NCBI GenBank assembly: GCA_002943765.1 | Contig: PQWQ01000004.1 | Coordinates: forward strand, 3,472,001-3,536,000 | Direction of reading: 5' to 3' | Length of the DNA stretch: 64,000 bases | Source of the DNA: Psoroptes ovis | Taxonomy: Eukaryota > Arthropoda > Arachnida > Sarcoptiformes > Psoroptidae | Shown here: positions 35,499 through 48,913 of the stretch, one piece after another | Numbering within the stretch: the first letter of the stretch is position 1 | How the letters are laid out: the number at the start of each line of letters is the position of its first letter | Made by a program: the position numbers and the translations under genes | The notes under the pieces: model-generated | The model's database searches: none | What the model saw: the letters and a program-made list of their open reading frames with translations, nothing else | What the model was told of the DNA's origin: nothing

Positions 35499-38400
35499 TC
35501 AAAAATTAATTTAAATAAATTTTGCGGTACCAAACACTGGAATCAAACATTATCATGGTCAACTGATCAAGATCCAGATTTGACATATTGTTTTGAAGAA
35601 ACATGTCTATTATGGACAATTTGTTTGTCATTATGTTTATTTTCATCATTTCAATTGATTAATATTTATAAAAATAATAGAAATAATCAAAAATCAATTA
35701 TTTCAAATATATTGTTTGAACCAATACAATGGAATTTATTTCTAATAATCAATTTAATCATATGTGTATCGATGATATTGATCAATATAATTGAAATATG
35801 GAATATTTGGAATAATTCATTCATTATAATAACATCATCATCAATCATTTCGATACATTGGTTTAGTCCATTGACTAAAATAATGATGTTTGTATGTATA
35901 TAATTGAAAATTTGGTCACTGATTTTATAATTTTTAATGTATAATTTTCAAAAATATTATAATCTTTTTTTTTTTTACTTCTAGACATATTCGATTTATC
36001 TGCTATTGATATTTCGTCGTAATGCAATATATTCATCTGGTTCAATATTTATATTTGCATTATTATTTTCAATATATCATATAATAAATTTTCGTACAAT
36101 ATTATTGGCCATTCTTACTGATGTGAGTGCATTTTTATTTTTATTATGAAAAATAAAATATTTTATTTTATTTTTTTTTTTGTGCCAATATTTATTTTTT
36201 CAATCATAATTACATAAAAATATATATAAACAAACATACATGCACCAATTTTCCATGTATACATACAATTAACAGTAACAATAATACTAATAATAATAAT
36301 AATAAATTCTAATGAATCACAATTAAGGAAAAAATTGAATTTGAATTGTTCATCGTTATAAATAGGAAAAACAAAAAATTTCTTGTGGTTTGAATTTCTC
36401 TTATGATGTATGTATCATATCATTCATTCGTATATTTTATTATACAATCATTCAATTCAATTCAATACGAATCGATTCAAATCCTCGATTCTCTATTCAT
36501 TCTATTTATCGCCAAAACACTAAAAAAAAATAAATGAATCAATGAATGAATGAATGAAAAATAAAAGAAATCAATGATGAACAAATTGATTGAATAGAAA
36601 AAAAAATATTGGTAAATGAACACAGAATAATAATGAAACCAACAAAAAATAAAATAAAAATAATAATAATGAAATGAATTGTGAATTGTGAATTGAATGG
36701 TAAATTTCAAAGAAAAAATAAGACACAAAAAAAATTCTTCGATACAATGAATGTGAATGATACAAAAACATATGAATGATGAATTGAATCATTTGTTATT
36801 ATTTGTAGTATTTTCAATTCTTCTATTCATCATAAGTGATTTTCAAATCAAAGCACAGGAATTTAAATTCATATTGTTCAAATAAATAGAAAAAAAATCG
36901 ATAGTGAATCATTAGTGAAAAATTTAAATCAATATATCAATTATTGATATTGAAAATTTGAAATAATAATTTTGAAATATTTTGATTAAAATAATAATTG
37001 TTAAAATTTGGAAAATTAATCAATTCATAAATTTATTAATTCATAAATCTATGAATCTATCTATGAATTTATCAAATTCTGATTTTTGAATATTGCATTT
37101 GCACTTCTGCCGAATCAATCTCCTTGATTCTATTGAAGAAATATCTTATTCGATTATTCAATTATTATTCAATATTTGATTGCATATTTGCATCGATTTT
37201 TGATGTTTGTTTTGATATATATATTATTATTTTCTTATATGCTTTTCAAAGCTATTAATCATTTTTTATTTTTTCTCTTTTTTTTCTCCCTTGTTCCATT
37301 TGTGGTCAAATTGCCAATAAAAATAATGATTGGAAAAATATTGGCATAAATATTTTTATTCTTATTCTTATTCAATACATTTACATATGAATTCAACATT
37401 GGTTGAACCAAACAAACAAACAAACAAACAAAATGAATGAATGGAATCGTATAAACGTATTCAAATTCAAATAAAAACCTTTTTGTTTCTCGAAAAAAAA
37501 TAGAACAACATTTATTATATTGAAATCAACAATGTTCATCTAATATGTCGTACATTATCCACATTTTTAGCAATTTATTTCTTTTTTCTAAATTGTTTTA
37601 GTTATCCAAAATTTAATTATAATCGAATGATTAATATCGAACAGAATATTGATATTATTAAAAATCAAAATAATAATAACGATATCAATAATGAAAATTA
37701 TGAAAAAGAAAAATTATTGTCATCATCACCGACGCCATCACCAACATTGAATAATCATCAAAATCAATATGTAAGTAGCTAATAATCATTTATAATTATT
37801 AATTATTATCATGATAATAATTTCTTCATTTTTTCTTCTATGAATCATTAAACAAAGATGATTTTTGATTTTTTTCATGATTTTATTCAGTAAATTAATG
37901 TTAAATATTATTCCATATAAACTAAATATAGTTGAAAAGACTTTAAAAAATTTCAAAAGAAAATTTTCGAAACAGATTAATTTTTTTTGAAATGATGATT
38001 ATAGTTTTCATTACTTTGTAATAGAAAAACAAAAACAAATGAAATTATCGTAATAAACAGCCAACAAACAGCAGCAGCAGCATCAGCATTCATATTCATA
38101 AATCTGTAGTTTTGTTAAGAAAAAATAATCCGAAAGCAAAGCTTAAAAAGAAAAACAGAAAAGCTCCAAATACTGGGTGAAATATGAGCGAAAAAAAAAA
38201 TTTGTAAGGAGAATCTCTTTGAGAATGAAAAGATTGAAAAAATTCAATCCATTATCATTCAAACTATTACGAATAGTAGTAGTTGTTGAAAAGATATTTT
38301 CACATTTTTTATCAGAATATGAAAAGTTTTAAAGTAAAGAATTCTTGACTTTATTTATCTCGTTGAAATAATCTTTTTCTATCAATGGACATAGGATTTT

Positions 38401-41400
38401 TATTATTATTATTTCTTCGATTATACATGCATACACGTTGAAATTTCTTTATTTATTTATTTTTTCATCAGAAAAATTTCAAAATATTATCAGATTACTT
38501 TTGAGATATTCATTTATTGAAATAGATAGAAATATTTTCTGATAATTTTGTTTATTAATTCCATTTTATTTATCCGAAATTTCAAAATTGAAATGGTAAA
38601 TTCAAAATTTTTTTATTTTGAATTAATGTAAGAAAAAAACATAAAAATCGATCATCATTATTATCATTATTATTATTATTATTATTATTTGATATTATAT
38701 ATGAATATCTGGAACGGGTTTTCCCAAATTTGAAATTTGAAATATATCCCTAATAAAAAAAAATATCGGTGAAAAATGAAAAGATTCAGAAAGTTTATGA
38801 ATTATTTAAATGAATAAATAAATGAATGAATGAATCAATGAATCGATGAATCAATGAATCAAACAAAACAGAAAAAATAGACATAAACTGGGAGAGAGAT
38901 CGAGGGAAAAAAAAACGAAAAAAATCATTTCCAATGAAATTTAAATGAAAAAATGAAATGAAATGAAATAGTAGATTGTCCGAAAAGTTCATTATGCTTA
39001 ATCAAATAGAGTTTTTCATAAAAAAATTAGCCAAAACTTTCCGGACAATCTAATATATATAAAAAAAATATGAAATTTCAAATAATAATTCATTGAGTAA
39101 TAATGATTTGAATTTGAATCCATAAATATATTCGAAGATATAGACGAATGAATTATAATTTCATTGCATTTTAATTCAATTAATAAATTTTTATTCATAC
39201 ATTTTTTCATACAAATATGTAATAATAATAATAATAATTTTAATATTTTTTCTATTTTATCTGTTTTTTTCATCAATATGATTGTGAATGAACGAATGAA
39301 TGAATAAATAAATGAATGAACAGAAACCAATGAATATCAACCCTTGGTTTTATGCTGGATTTTTATCTCGTATCACATTTCATTGGTTTAATCAAATCAT
39401 TTGGATTGGTTATCGTCGGCCATTAATTGAACGTGATCTATTCGATTTAGATCATGATAATCGTACAAATGTTATATTAAGAAAATTTCATAAAATTTTA
39501 GATCATTATAAATGGCGTAATATTAATAAACAATTATTATTGGAAAATAATAATAATAATAATTGTAATGGAAATAATAATAATACTAATGGCTATGAGC
39601 AGCCTATTTATGATAATAAATATAAAACAAAAATCAATATCGGTTGGATTATATTACGTTCATATTGGCCATTATTATTGATATGTGGTATATTAAAATT
39701 TTTAGCATCAGCATTAACATTCATCAATCCGATAATTTTAGATTATTTAATAAGCTTTATTAGTTCAAATAAAGAACCATATTGGCATGGTTTCTTTTAT
39801 GCATCATTAATGTTAATTTCACCAGCATTAGAATCGATAATGTCTAATCAATATGATTATTGGATCGAAGTTGTAGTGCTAAGAGCTCGTATTTCTATAA
39901 TATCCATTATTTATAATAAAGTAAATTAATATTCCAATCAACAAAAAAAAAAAAAAAAAATGAAATCGATATTTTTTAGCCACAAATTATTTGTTTTCAT
40001 TTTTTCATTTCTCAGAGTTTGAAAATGTCCAATTATAGCCGTTCACAATATTCTAGCGGTGAAGTAACGAACATTATGGCTGTCGATTCTGAACGTATCA
40101 CTGAATTTTTAAACGTTGCAAATGCATTATGGGCAACACCATTTCAAATTGTGATCGCATTTTATTTATTATGGCAACAAGTACAAATAGCATCGATGGC
40201 TGGTCTCAGTTTTATGATCTTATTGATACCAATCAATGGTTATATGATGAAAAAAATTCGTTCATTTCAAATACAAGTTATGTTACAAAAAGATAAACGT
40301 TCTAAATTGATGAATGAAATATTAAGCGGAATGAAAGTATTGAAATTGTATGCATGGGAAAATTCATTCGAGAAAAAAATTTCCAATCTTCGAAATTGGG
40401 AATGTAAACGTTTATACAGTGTAACATTATATAATGGATTTATTGTATTTGGATTTATTGCTGCACCATTTATGGTCGGTTTATTTACATTCGCTACATA
40501 TGTATTATTGGGCAATGTACTTGATCCAAATAAAGCATTTGTTTCATTATCATTATTCAGTATAATACGTGTACCGTTAGGATTATTGCCAATGATATTA
40601 ACAAATGGTGTACAATCATTAGTATCGTTGTCTCGTGTAAATAAATTTCTTAACAGTGAAGAACGAGATGAAGATGCAGTGAAAAAATCACCCGATGATG
40701 AATGTTCAATAAGAATTAATAATGCAACATTTACATGGTCACCAGAGATTCCGGCAACATTGAAAAACATAAATCTTAATGTGGCCAGAGGAAAATTGAT
40801 TGCAATCGTTGGTACTGTTGGATCAGGTAAATCATCATTATTGAGTGCTATACTCGGTGACATGGATAAATTGAAAGGCTCAGTCAATGTAGACGGCACT
40901 ACAGCCTATGTACCACAACAAGCATGGATACGTAATCAAACAGTACGTAAAAATATTACGTTTTCATCATCATACAATGAAGAAAAATATAAAAAAATTT
41001 TGAAAGCATGTTGTTTGGAAGCTGATTTGAAAATATTGGCTGCCGGTGATCGAACTGAAATCGGTGAACGTGGTATTAATCTATCTGGTGGCCAGAAACA
41101 ACGTATATCATTAGCACGAGCTGTTTATTCAGATGCTGATATTTATATTTTAGATGATCCATTAAGGTGAGCAAAAAAAAATGATGATTTGAGTCGATAA
41201 TTTTTCATATCAATATCAATTACAGTGCTGTCGATGCACATGTTGGAGATAAATTGTTTAAAAATGTCATCGGTAATCAAGGAATGCTTCGTCATAAAAC
41301 ACGAATATTAGCAACACATCGTGCAATGATTTTGAATGAAGTTGATGAAATAATTGTAATGAAAAATGGTGAAATATCTGAACGTGGTACTATGTCTGAA

Positions 41401-43831
41401 TTGATGGATAGTCAAGGTGCATTTGCAGAATTTATCAATGAATATATGGAAGAAATGCTTGGCGAAAAAGATATTGATGGTTCATTGATGGATGAAAATG
41501 AATACGAAATGGTTAAATCATTTGCTGAAAAATTTCGTCCAATATTAGAACGATCAAGATCACGTACAAATTCAATAATGATTTCTAGATCGAATTCATT
41601 GGATCCACCAACATCTGTCAAAAAAACTAAACAAAAAAAAGAATTAACATTTAGTTTGAAATCAATGGAAAAAAATCAAAATTCATTTAAATTATCACAT
41701 GAAAATAAACAACAGCAAAATGAACAAAAATACACTGATAAACAATCAAATGATGGAAAATTAATACAAGAAGAAACAGCAAAAACTGGATCGGTAAAAT
41801 TTGCAATTTATGGACGATATTTCAAAAAAATTGGAATCGCTGTCACAATATTCATATTAATTACGGCAATCATTGGCAATGTATTTCAAATGGCCACATA
41901 TTTATGGCTTTCCGATTGGAGTAATGATGCATTAGATTTGTTGCGAAACATCGAAGTACCATCAGCAAATTATCGTTTAATTATTTATGCATTATTAGGT
42001 GCTGGTGAAATTATATTTTCAATATTATCAACATTAACATTGAATTTAGCATGTATTAGAGCATCGAAATTATTACATCATGATATGTTACAAAGAGTGA
42101 TGTATGCACCAATGTCATTTTTCGGTAAATATCCATTATCTTTGATTTTGATTTATTTAGATTTTTTTTTGTCTATTTTTTTGAAGTTTTTTTTATTTCT
42201 TTGAGCTAAGAAAAAAAAGAAAACAAGTCTAAAAAAAATAATCATGATTTATTCATAATGTACGAAAAATTTTGAAAAATCATTAGTTTGACCATTTCTT
42301 TATTTTTTTTCATCCAAAATAGATACAACACCCACCGGTCGTATATTGAATCGATTCACCAAAGATGTTGATGTTGCCGATACATCATTGACATTCAATA
42401 TTAGATTGACATTAATGCAATTTTTACGTACAATAGTATCATTCATCATGATTAGCATGGAAGCGCCAATAATTTTAGTTGCATTGATACCAATTTTATT
42501 TTTATATTACATTGTACAACGTCTTTATATTTCATCATCAAGACAATTGAAACGTATCGAATCGATAACACGTTCACCAATTTATAATCATTTCACTGAA
42601 ACAGTAAATGGAATATCATCAATACGTGCATATAATGTTGAAAAACAATTAATCGATGAATGTAATTATCGTTTAGATAAGAATAGTTCATCATTTTATT
42701 GTAGTCAAGTTGCAGCACGTTGGTTATCGGTACGTTTAGAATTTTTTGGTTATATTATTGTATTTTTAGCTGCCTTATTCGCCGTGCTAAGTCGTGATGT
42801 ATTAAGTCCTGGTTTAGCTGGTTTGGCGATCAGTTATTCATTGAATATTACCGGTGTAATCGGTATGTTTGTGAAAAATATGACCGATGTTGAAACGAAT
42901 ATTATTTCCGTTGAACGTTTGATTGAATATGCCGAAATTGAACAAGAACATAATTATTATCAAGATTTTGATAAGCCTAAACATTGGCCAAAAAAAGGTG
43001 AAATCAAATTCGAATCATACAGTACAAGATATCGTACAGGTTTAGATCTTGTATTACGTGATATCAATTTTGTAATTAATCCTAGAGAAAAAGTTGGTGT
43101 AGTTGGTAGAACTGGAGCCGGAAAATCATCATTAACATTAGCATTGTTTCGCATTATTCAGCCAGCATCTGGTCGTATTGTCATCGATGAAATCGATATT
43201 TCACGTATTGGTCTTTTTGATTTACGATCACGTATTACGATCATACCGCAAGATCCTGTACTGTTCACCGGTAATTTACGTATGAACTTGGATCCATTTG
43301 CATATTATGATGATCAACAAATATGGCAAGCATTAGAATTGGCACATTTGAAAAAATTCGTCGAAACATTAGACGGTGGCCTTTCACACATGATCAGTGA
43401 AGGTGGTGAAAATATGAGCGTCGGACAACGACAATTAGTTTGTTTGGCACGTGCATTATTACGAAAATCAAAAATATTAATACTAGATGAAGCTACAGCC
43501 GGTAAGTTCATGATCGATTGCAAATCACAATCAAATATTCGATTACTCCTTCCTTTCGATTTTCTTTTATCATCATTCCATTTAACCCATTGAATACTTG
43601 TAAAAAGCTGTCGACATGGAAACTGATGAATTGATACAGAAAACAATACGTAAAGAATTTAGCGATTGTACAATATTGACAATTGCACATCGTTTAAACA
43701 CTGTTATCGATTATGATCGTGTATTGGTATTAGATCATGGACAAATAGCTGAATATGATAAACCAGAAATTCTATTACAACGAACAGATTCAATGTTCTA
43801 TTCAATGGCTAAAATAGCTAAATTAATTTAA
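35496..43831 (+). CDS. MRP: Multidrug resistance-associated protein, ABC transporter subfamily C (long type)
   Basis: An ATP-driven membrane exporter of organic anions and glutathione conjugates. Eight exons join in frame: 35496-35891, 35985-36122, 37504-37770, 39324-39920, 40016-41166, 41226-42124, 42323-43501, 43608-43831, giving 1,616 residues (family about 1,500). An N-terminal TMD0 (FCG start, five hydrophobic helices, exons 1-3) marks the long ABCC1/2/3 type. NBD1: Walker A GTVGSGKSS at about 732, LSGGQKQ about 823, Walker B ending LDDPL (degenerate Asp, normal for ABCC). NBD2: Walker A GRTGAGKSS about 1411, signature MSVGQRQ about 1514, LDEATA with catalytic Glu about 1535. The linker is Ser/Arg and Gln/Lys-rich (SRSRTNS). 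Extra length is partly an Asn run in exon 4. Introns 2 and 3 exceed 1.3 kb; intron 3 carries hairpin copy 7. The exon 4 acceptor lacks a clear pyrimidine tract. Which ABCC1-3 member it matches is undecided. Confidence 0.95.
38969..39055. mobile_element. Hairpin MITE copy 7, intronic (diverged)
   Basis: An 87-bp palindrome in MRP intron 3. Arms are diverged: left GATTGTCCGAAAAGTTC, right AACTTTCCGGACAATC, with TA at both ends. The centre does not clearly match classes A-C. The arm variant resembles copy 6. Sense or antisense transcription of MRP would fold it into a stem. Confidence 0.75.
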
Positions 43832-46800
43832 AAAGAAAAAGAAAATTTCATGGAAATTTTTCACAGAAAAAAAAAATCGCTAATAATAAACATCATGTAT
43901 ATGATATCAGAATTGCAAAAAAAAAAAACAAAATCAATCAAATAATATAAATAAACAAATCGATAAATCAATTATTTGATTAAATTCTAATCAATTGATC
44001 AATATTTAATCAATGAATAAATCGTTTTTTTATTTGATCAAATCAATTTATTTGGAAATGCAAAAAAAACCTGTCATATCTGTTTCTGTGAAATTCGAAA
44101 TATTTAGAAATTTCACAGAAAAATATTCATACTTATATCATGCTTAACAACCAACCAATTACTAATCTAAGACTAAACATTATTTTGAACGTGCAAAAAT
44201 AAGTAGAAATTCTGAAATGAATAAACCGTTAATGACCTTGTTATTGTTATTGTTGTTATCAATCACTGTCATTTTTATTTTTATTTTTTATCAAATACTC
44301 GTATATTTACTCTATGTTTGAATTTAAAAAATTTTTAATGATAAACTAAACGGAATTCCGTATATGAAATTGATTCAATTGAACAGTTCTATTAATCATC
44401 ATTGATTATTATTATTATTACTGCTATTTTTTTTTACACTAAATTCAATGATACAAAACGATTAATCATTGAAATTGGATATATTTTTTTTTGAAGAAAA
44501 ATTTTTTATTGAATTTTTACAATTCACAAAAAAATAATAATAATAATAATAATCTATAACCTTCTAATGTCATTCACAGTGAATTTTTTTGATTAAATCC
44601 GATACAATTTCATTTCATTTCATTTCATTTTTTTCAAATTTTAATTTAAATCAAATCAATTCCAATTTTTTTTCCCTTGTTTTTTTTTATTCGATCATGC
44701 TTCTTTTCAATCAATCATCAATTATCATTATGATAATTGAAAACGTTGTTGAAAAGCATTTGGACAAAGCATTTGATGACATTTTCTTTCTTATTTTTAT
44801 TCAATAAATCAATTCAAGAAGAAGAAATCTGTTGATCATTTGACAAGGACATTGGTTAATTAATTGTTTGTTTGGATTAATGTTTGAAAAATCTATTTTT
44901 TTCCTATTTTTTTTTCTTTCTCTCCATTTGTTCCAATGTCAATGATGATTGAATTGTAATATGGTGATTGAATTTATATTCAATAATAATAATAATAATA
45001 ATACAAAAATCATTGAATTTAAATCAATCCGTTTCCAATGAATTTTGGATTTTTGTCAAATCGATAATGTTGTCATAAATCATTTATTTATTTATTACCT
45101 AAACAATCAATCAATCGATCGATTATTAATATTATCAATCAAATAATTGATTAATTTGTACCTGTATAATCAATTACCAGTTTTTTTAATATTTTGTTCA
45201 AAACATCCGCAAAAAAATAAAAAAAATAAAAAATCAAATCAAACCAAATCATTTATGATGATTTCAATGGCAAACGAAATTTTTCTGAAAAAAAAACAGT
45301 AAAAAATTTCAATTCAAAACAAATTGATTTGAAAGCTGATGTAATCAATGGGATTTGATTGCATCAACCGGCTAAGCCGAGGGAAAAATGTGGCGAAAAA
45401 AAAACATTTAAATAATGATGAAAATATGAAATGAAATATTTCCTTAATGATAATGAAATAGTTGTTATATGTTAATGATCATATAAACAGTCATAATTTT
45501 TATGTTTTTCTTTTCAATTTTGAACTTCAATCATAACATGTATTTGCAGTTTATAAAATTATACACGCTAATGATCGGTGTTTTTAAATGATGATTACAA
45601 AAAGCAAAGCAAACCAGGCAATCTATCGATTGATTTCAAATTGCCTCGGAAAAAAACATACCTCAGATTACACACATGATTTACACACGTATGAATCAAA
45701 TGGTTTTCAGTGCGAATCGGTACTAATCATATAATTAACAACCAAAATATGGTCATTAATTTAATATTTTTGCCTTTTTGACTTATCGAAAATTTCTAAC
45801 CAAAATCGAAATGCGTAAATTAATTCATGCATCATAAATTAATGGTCAAAGTTCGACAGTACAGCAAATATTAAGTTGAAATTATTAGTTTTGACAAGTG
45901 AAAAATTGAAGAGAAAAAATTTCAAGCACAATTCTTGAACTTGAAATTGATCATCTTATTTATCATAGTCAGTAATCATATCTTGGCTTATCATAAATTT
46001 CAATTTAATTTATATTCTTGTACCGAATTTCTATTTTTTCGATTTTTTGTATTATTATTTTCTTTGAAATCTAAACTTTTACACAATTCAATTCAATTGA
46101 TGATTGAATTGATTTTTCTTTTTTTTTAAATTTCCATTAATTTAAAAATCAAGAATACATTATTTTCTCTCTTTTTTTTCGATTAATAATGATTTTATGA
46201 TTTATATTCAGTATTTATCATTAATTTTTCTGCTTCTCTTCTCTTTTTTTTTCATCGATATTTTGTTTATCGTTAAAGAATATATATATATATATTTGAT
46301 TCTGATTAAAATCTCCTTGATATATTAATTAAAATTAATTTATTGATTTAAATGATTAAAGTATCATTCAATATTATTCTCTCTGTTTATAATTCTATGT
46401 GTTTGTTTTATCACATTAAAACTAAGTAAAGGTAAATTGATTTTTTTGTTTTCATTTCTTGTATTTTTCCAATAAAATTTCAAATAAAAATAATCAATAT
46501 TAAATGAAATAAATCGTCATCATCATCATCATCATCGTCGATAATTTTAAGGCGTCAACAAATCATTTAATTCAATAATATTTTATACAATTTTCAATTC
46601 TAATAATAATCAACAACATCAATCGTTGAATAAAATTGTGTTGTTGTTTTTTTTTCTCAAAACAACCCTTGTATGGTGTTTTTACAATTTTTTTTTCTCG
46701 CATATAAAAACGTTTGATATTTGATTGATTTTTTAGTTTGTTTGATTTGAATTTGTGTGAATTTTTCTTTGTGTGTGTATGTGTGTGATTCAAGATTTGA

Positions 46801-47806
46801 ATTTCAGTTTAAAAATAAAAGAAAATTTAAAAAAATCTAAATCCAAAACCATTAAACATCAACTAAATTCAAATTGATCATCAGATTAATCATTTTCCGA
46901 GCAAACAAACAAAAAAAAATACATTCTTTATTCATTGATTTATCAAAGAAATTCATTATTTTGCATTACATTCCAACAAATAAATAAATAAAAAAGTAAA
47001 TAAGCAATCAACATTAATTTTCAAGGTAAAATTACTCATTAAAATGAATTATTTTTTATCTAAATTTGATTATTTATTCATTTTTTTTAAGAATTTTCAA
47101 GAAAAAAATGAATAAATAAATGAATCATTGTCATTAAATTATGCAAAATTAAATTTGATTTGATGCAAACAAAATAATTTTTAAAAAAATAAAGTTTCAA
47201 ATCAAATAAAAATAACCGAATGATATCGAATCAAAAAAATCGAAAGATTTCAAATCTTCTAATCAATGATCAATAATACTATATGATTCGATGCACGAAT
47301 CGTTGATTGCGCTTGATCAAATCAAATCAAATCAAATGATTGATTTGTATATGAAATTATCATAGGATTATTAATTTATTTTTTTTTTGATTTATTGATT
47401 GATTATACCACTGAACTTTGTCAATACAAAGATAGTTTGATTCATTTCTTTGATTATTATTATTTTTTTTTAAATTTCAATTTTCATGGTTACAATGATG
47501 ATTAATCCATTAATTAATTCATTAATTCTCGATGAAATTGTTGAATGCAATATTATGGATCGATTCCTGTAAATGCAATTGCCCGTGCATGTGTCCAATC
47601 AATTTCAATTTCAATTTTTAAATCAAACTTTGTAATTGATTCATATTTACAAATAAAACAATTACGATCCAAATAATTGGGAAAAGACTTTGACCCAAAT
47701 TTTTCATTTGTTTGTTTGCTTTTTTTTTTGTACTGACATCATTGATCATAGTGATGATCATTTGATGGTACAAATGTATAAACAAATGATCAATGTGTAT
47801 TACAAA

Positions 47807-47891
47807 TATTAGATTGTCCATCAAGTTCTTGCCAATTTTCGAATGATTTTCTACCAAATAACTGGCAGAAACTTTTCGGACAAGCTTATTA
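47807..47891. mobile_element. Hairpin MITE copy 8 (degenerate, loop class A)
   Basis: The left arm reads GATTGTCCATCAAGTTCTTG. The right arm is eroded (ACTTTTCGGACAAGCTTATTA), so the terminal match is imperfect. The centre is class A in the same orientation as copy 1. Probably an old copy. Confidence 0.7.
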
Positions 47892-48331
47892 AATATTAGT
47901 AAGTTTATGATGATGATGATGATGAAATACAGAAATTTCAAATGACACCATTTTTTTTCATTTTCTGAAATTTTTTTTCTGTTCATCAAATGTTTATTTA
48001 TTCAAATAATATGATTTGTAATCATATTTATTTATTTGTTTTTTTTTTGGTAAAATTTGATTTAATCATTATCAATCAATCAATCACCATAATCAATATA
48101 TGATAATGATTATCATCACTATTATCATTGTCATGTTATGATTATCAAAATAATGATGATCATACTGATGATGATAATGATGGTGATGGTGATCACACCG
48201 ATTTTTTTTTATTTTTTATCGAACAGCATTGAAATAAACAAAACGATTGATTGAATATGTGTGTTTGTTGTCGTCATGATCATCGATCATGATTATAATT
48301 TGTAAACAGTAACGATTACTAAAAGAGAAAA

Positions 48332-48416
48332 TATTAGACTGTCCCATAAGTTCTTGCCGTTTATTAAATTTCGTTTTATTCAAAAAACGGTCAAAAACTT
48401 ATGGGACAACCTAATA
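48332..48416. mobile_element. Hairpin MITE copy 9 (loop class B)
   Basis: An 85-bp palindrome with TA ends and arms GACTGTCCCATAAGTTCTTG and its near-complement. The stem extends inward with CCGTTT, as in copies 2 and 10. Lies 440 bp from copy 8 and about 500 bp upstream of the dioxygenase start. Confidence 0.85.
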
Positions 48417-48913
48417 ATTTTTTTTTCCAAATTTAATTTTGATTAATTGATTTTTGATTTTTTCTCTCGTTTTTTGATTATTTGTTCGTTTGTTTGTTTG
48501 TCTATGAATTTTAAATATATGAAATCAATATGAAATGAATTTTAATCGCATGATTTTGTTTGAATTTGATTTTTTTTGATCAAGTTTATTTACTGCTGCT
48601 GTTGTTGCTGTTTTGTATCGATTTGTTCTTCCTTTTTTTAGATTTCAATTCACAATCATAATCGCAATCAATCTAATCGAAATACGAATAATAATTCTAC
48701 TTTTTTTTTTGTTCAAAGATTTTCTATCAAACACAGCGATATTTTTGTTTGATTTTTTGCCGCTTGTAACAATTTCAATTTCAATTTCAATTCAAAAAAT
48801 CATCAAAATCAAGGATTTTATTTGATTTAAATATTTTTTTTTGAAATATCATACCTCTTATTGAATTTTAAATCGATCAATGAAATTTATTTTTAATTAT
48901 TCAAATTATTATT

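Larger units (their letters stand above)
43832..48913. other. Intergenic stretch, MRP to tryptophan dioxygenase
   Basis: Begins with the MRP 3' untranslated region, with AATAAA-type signals near 43.88-43.95 kb. The rest is AT-rich repeats and two hairpin elements (47807-47891 and 48332-48416). No conserved exon seen. The promoter of the dioxygenase must lie toward the right end, but no motif stands out. Confidence 0.6.

Noticed and set aside
40267..40899. 210-codon ORF antisense to MRP exon 5
   Set aside because: It mirrors the conserved NBD1 coding strand and has no features of its own.
45935..46129. Signal-peptide-like frame beginning NLKLIILFIIVSNHILA
   Set aside because: No ATG start; the frame opens with TTG and runs into T-rich low-complexity sequence.
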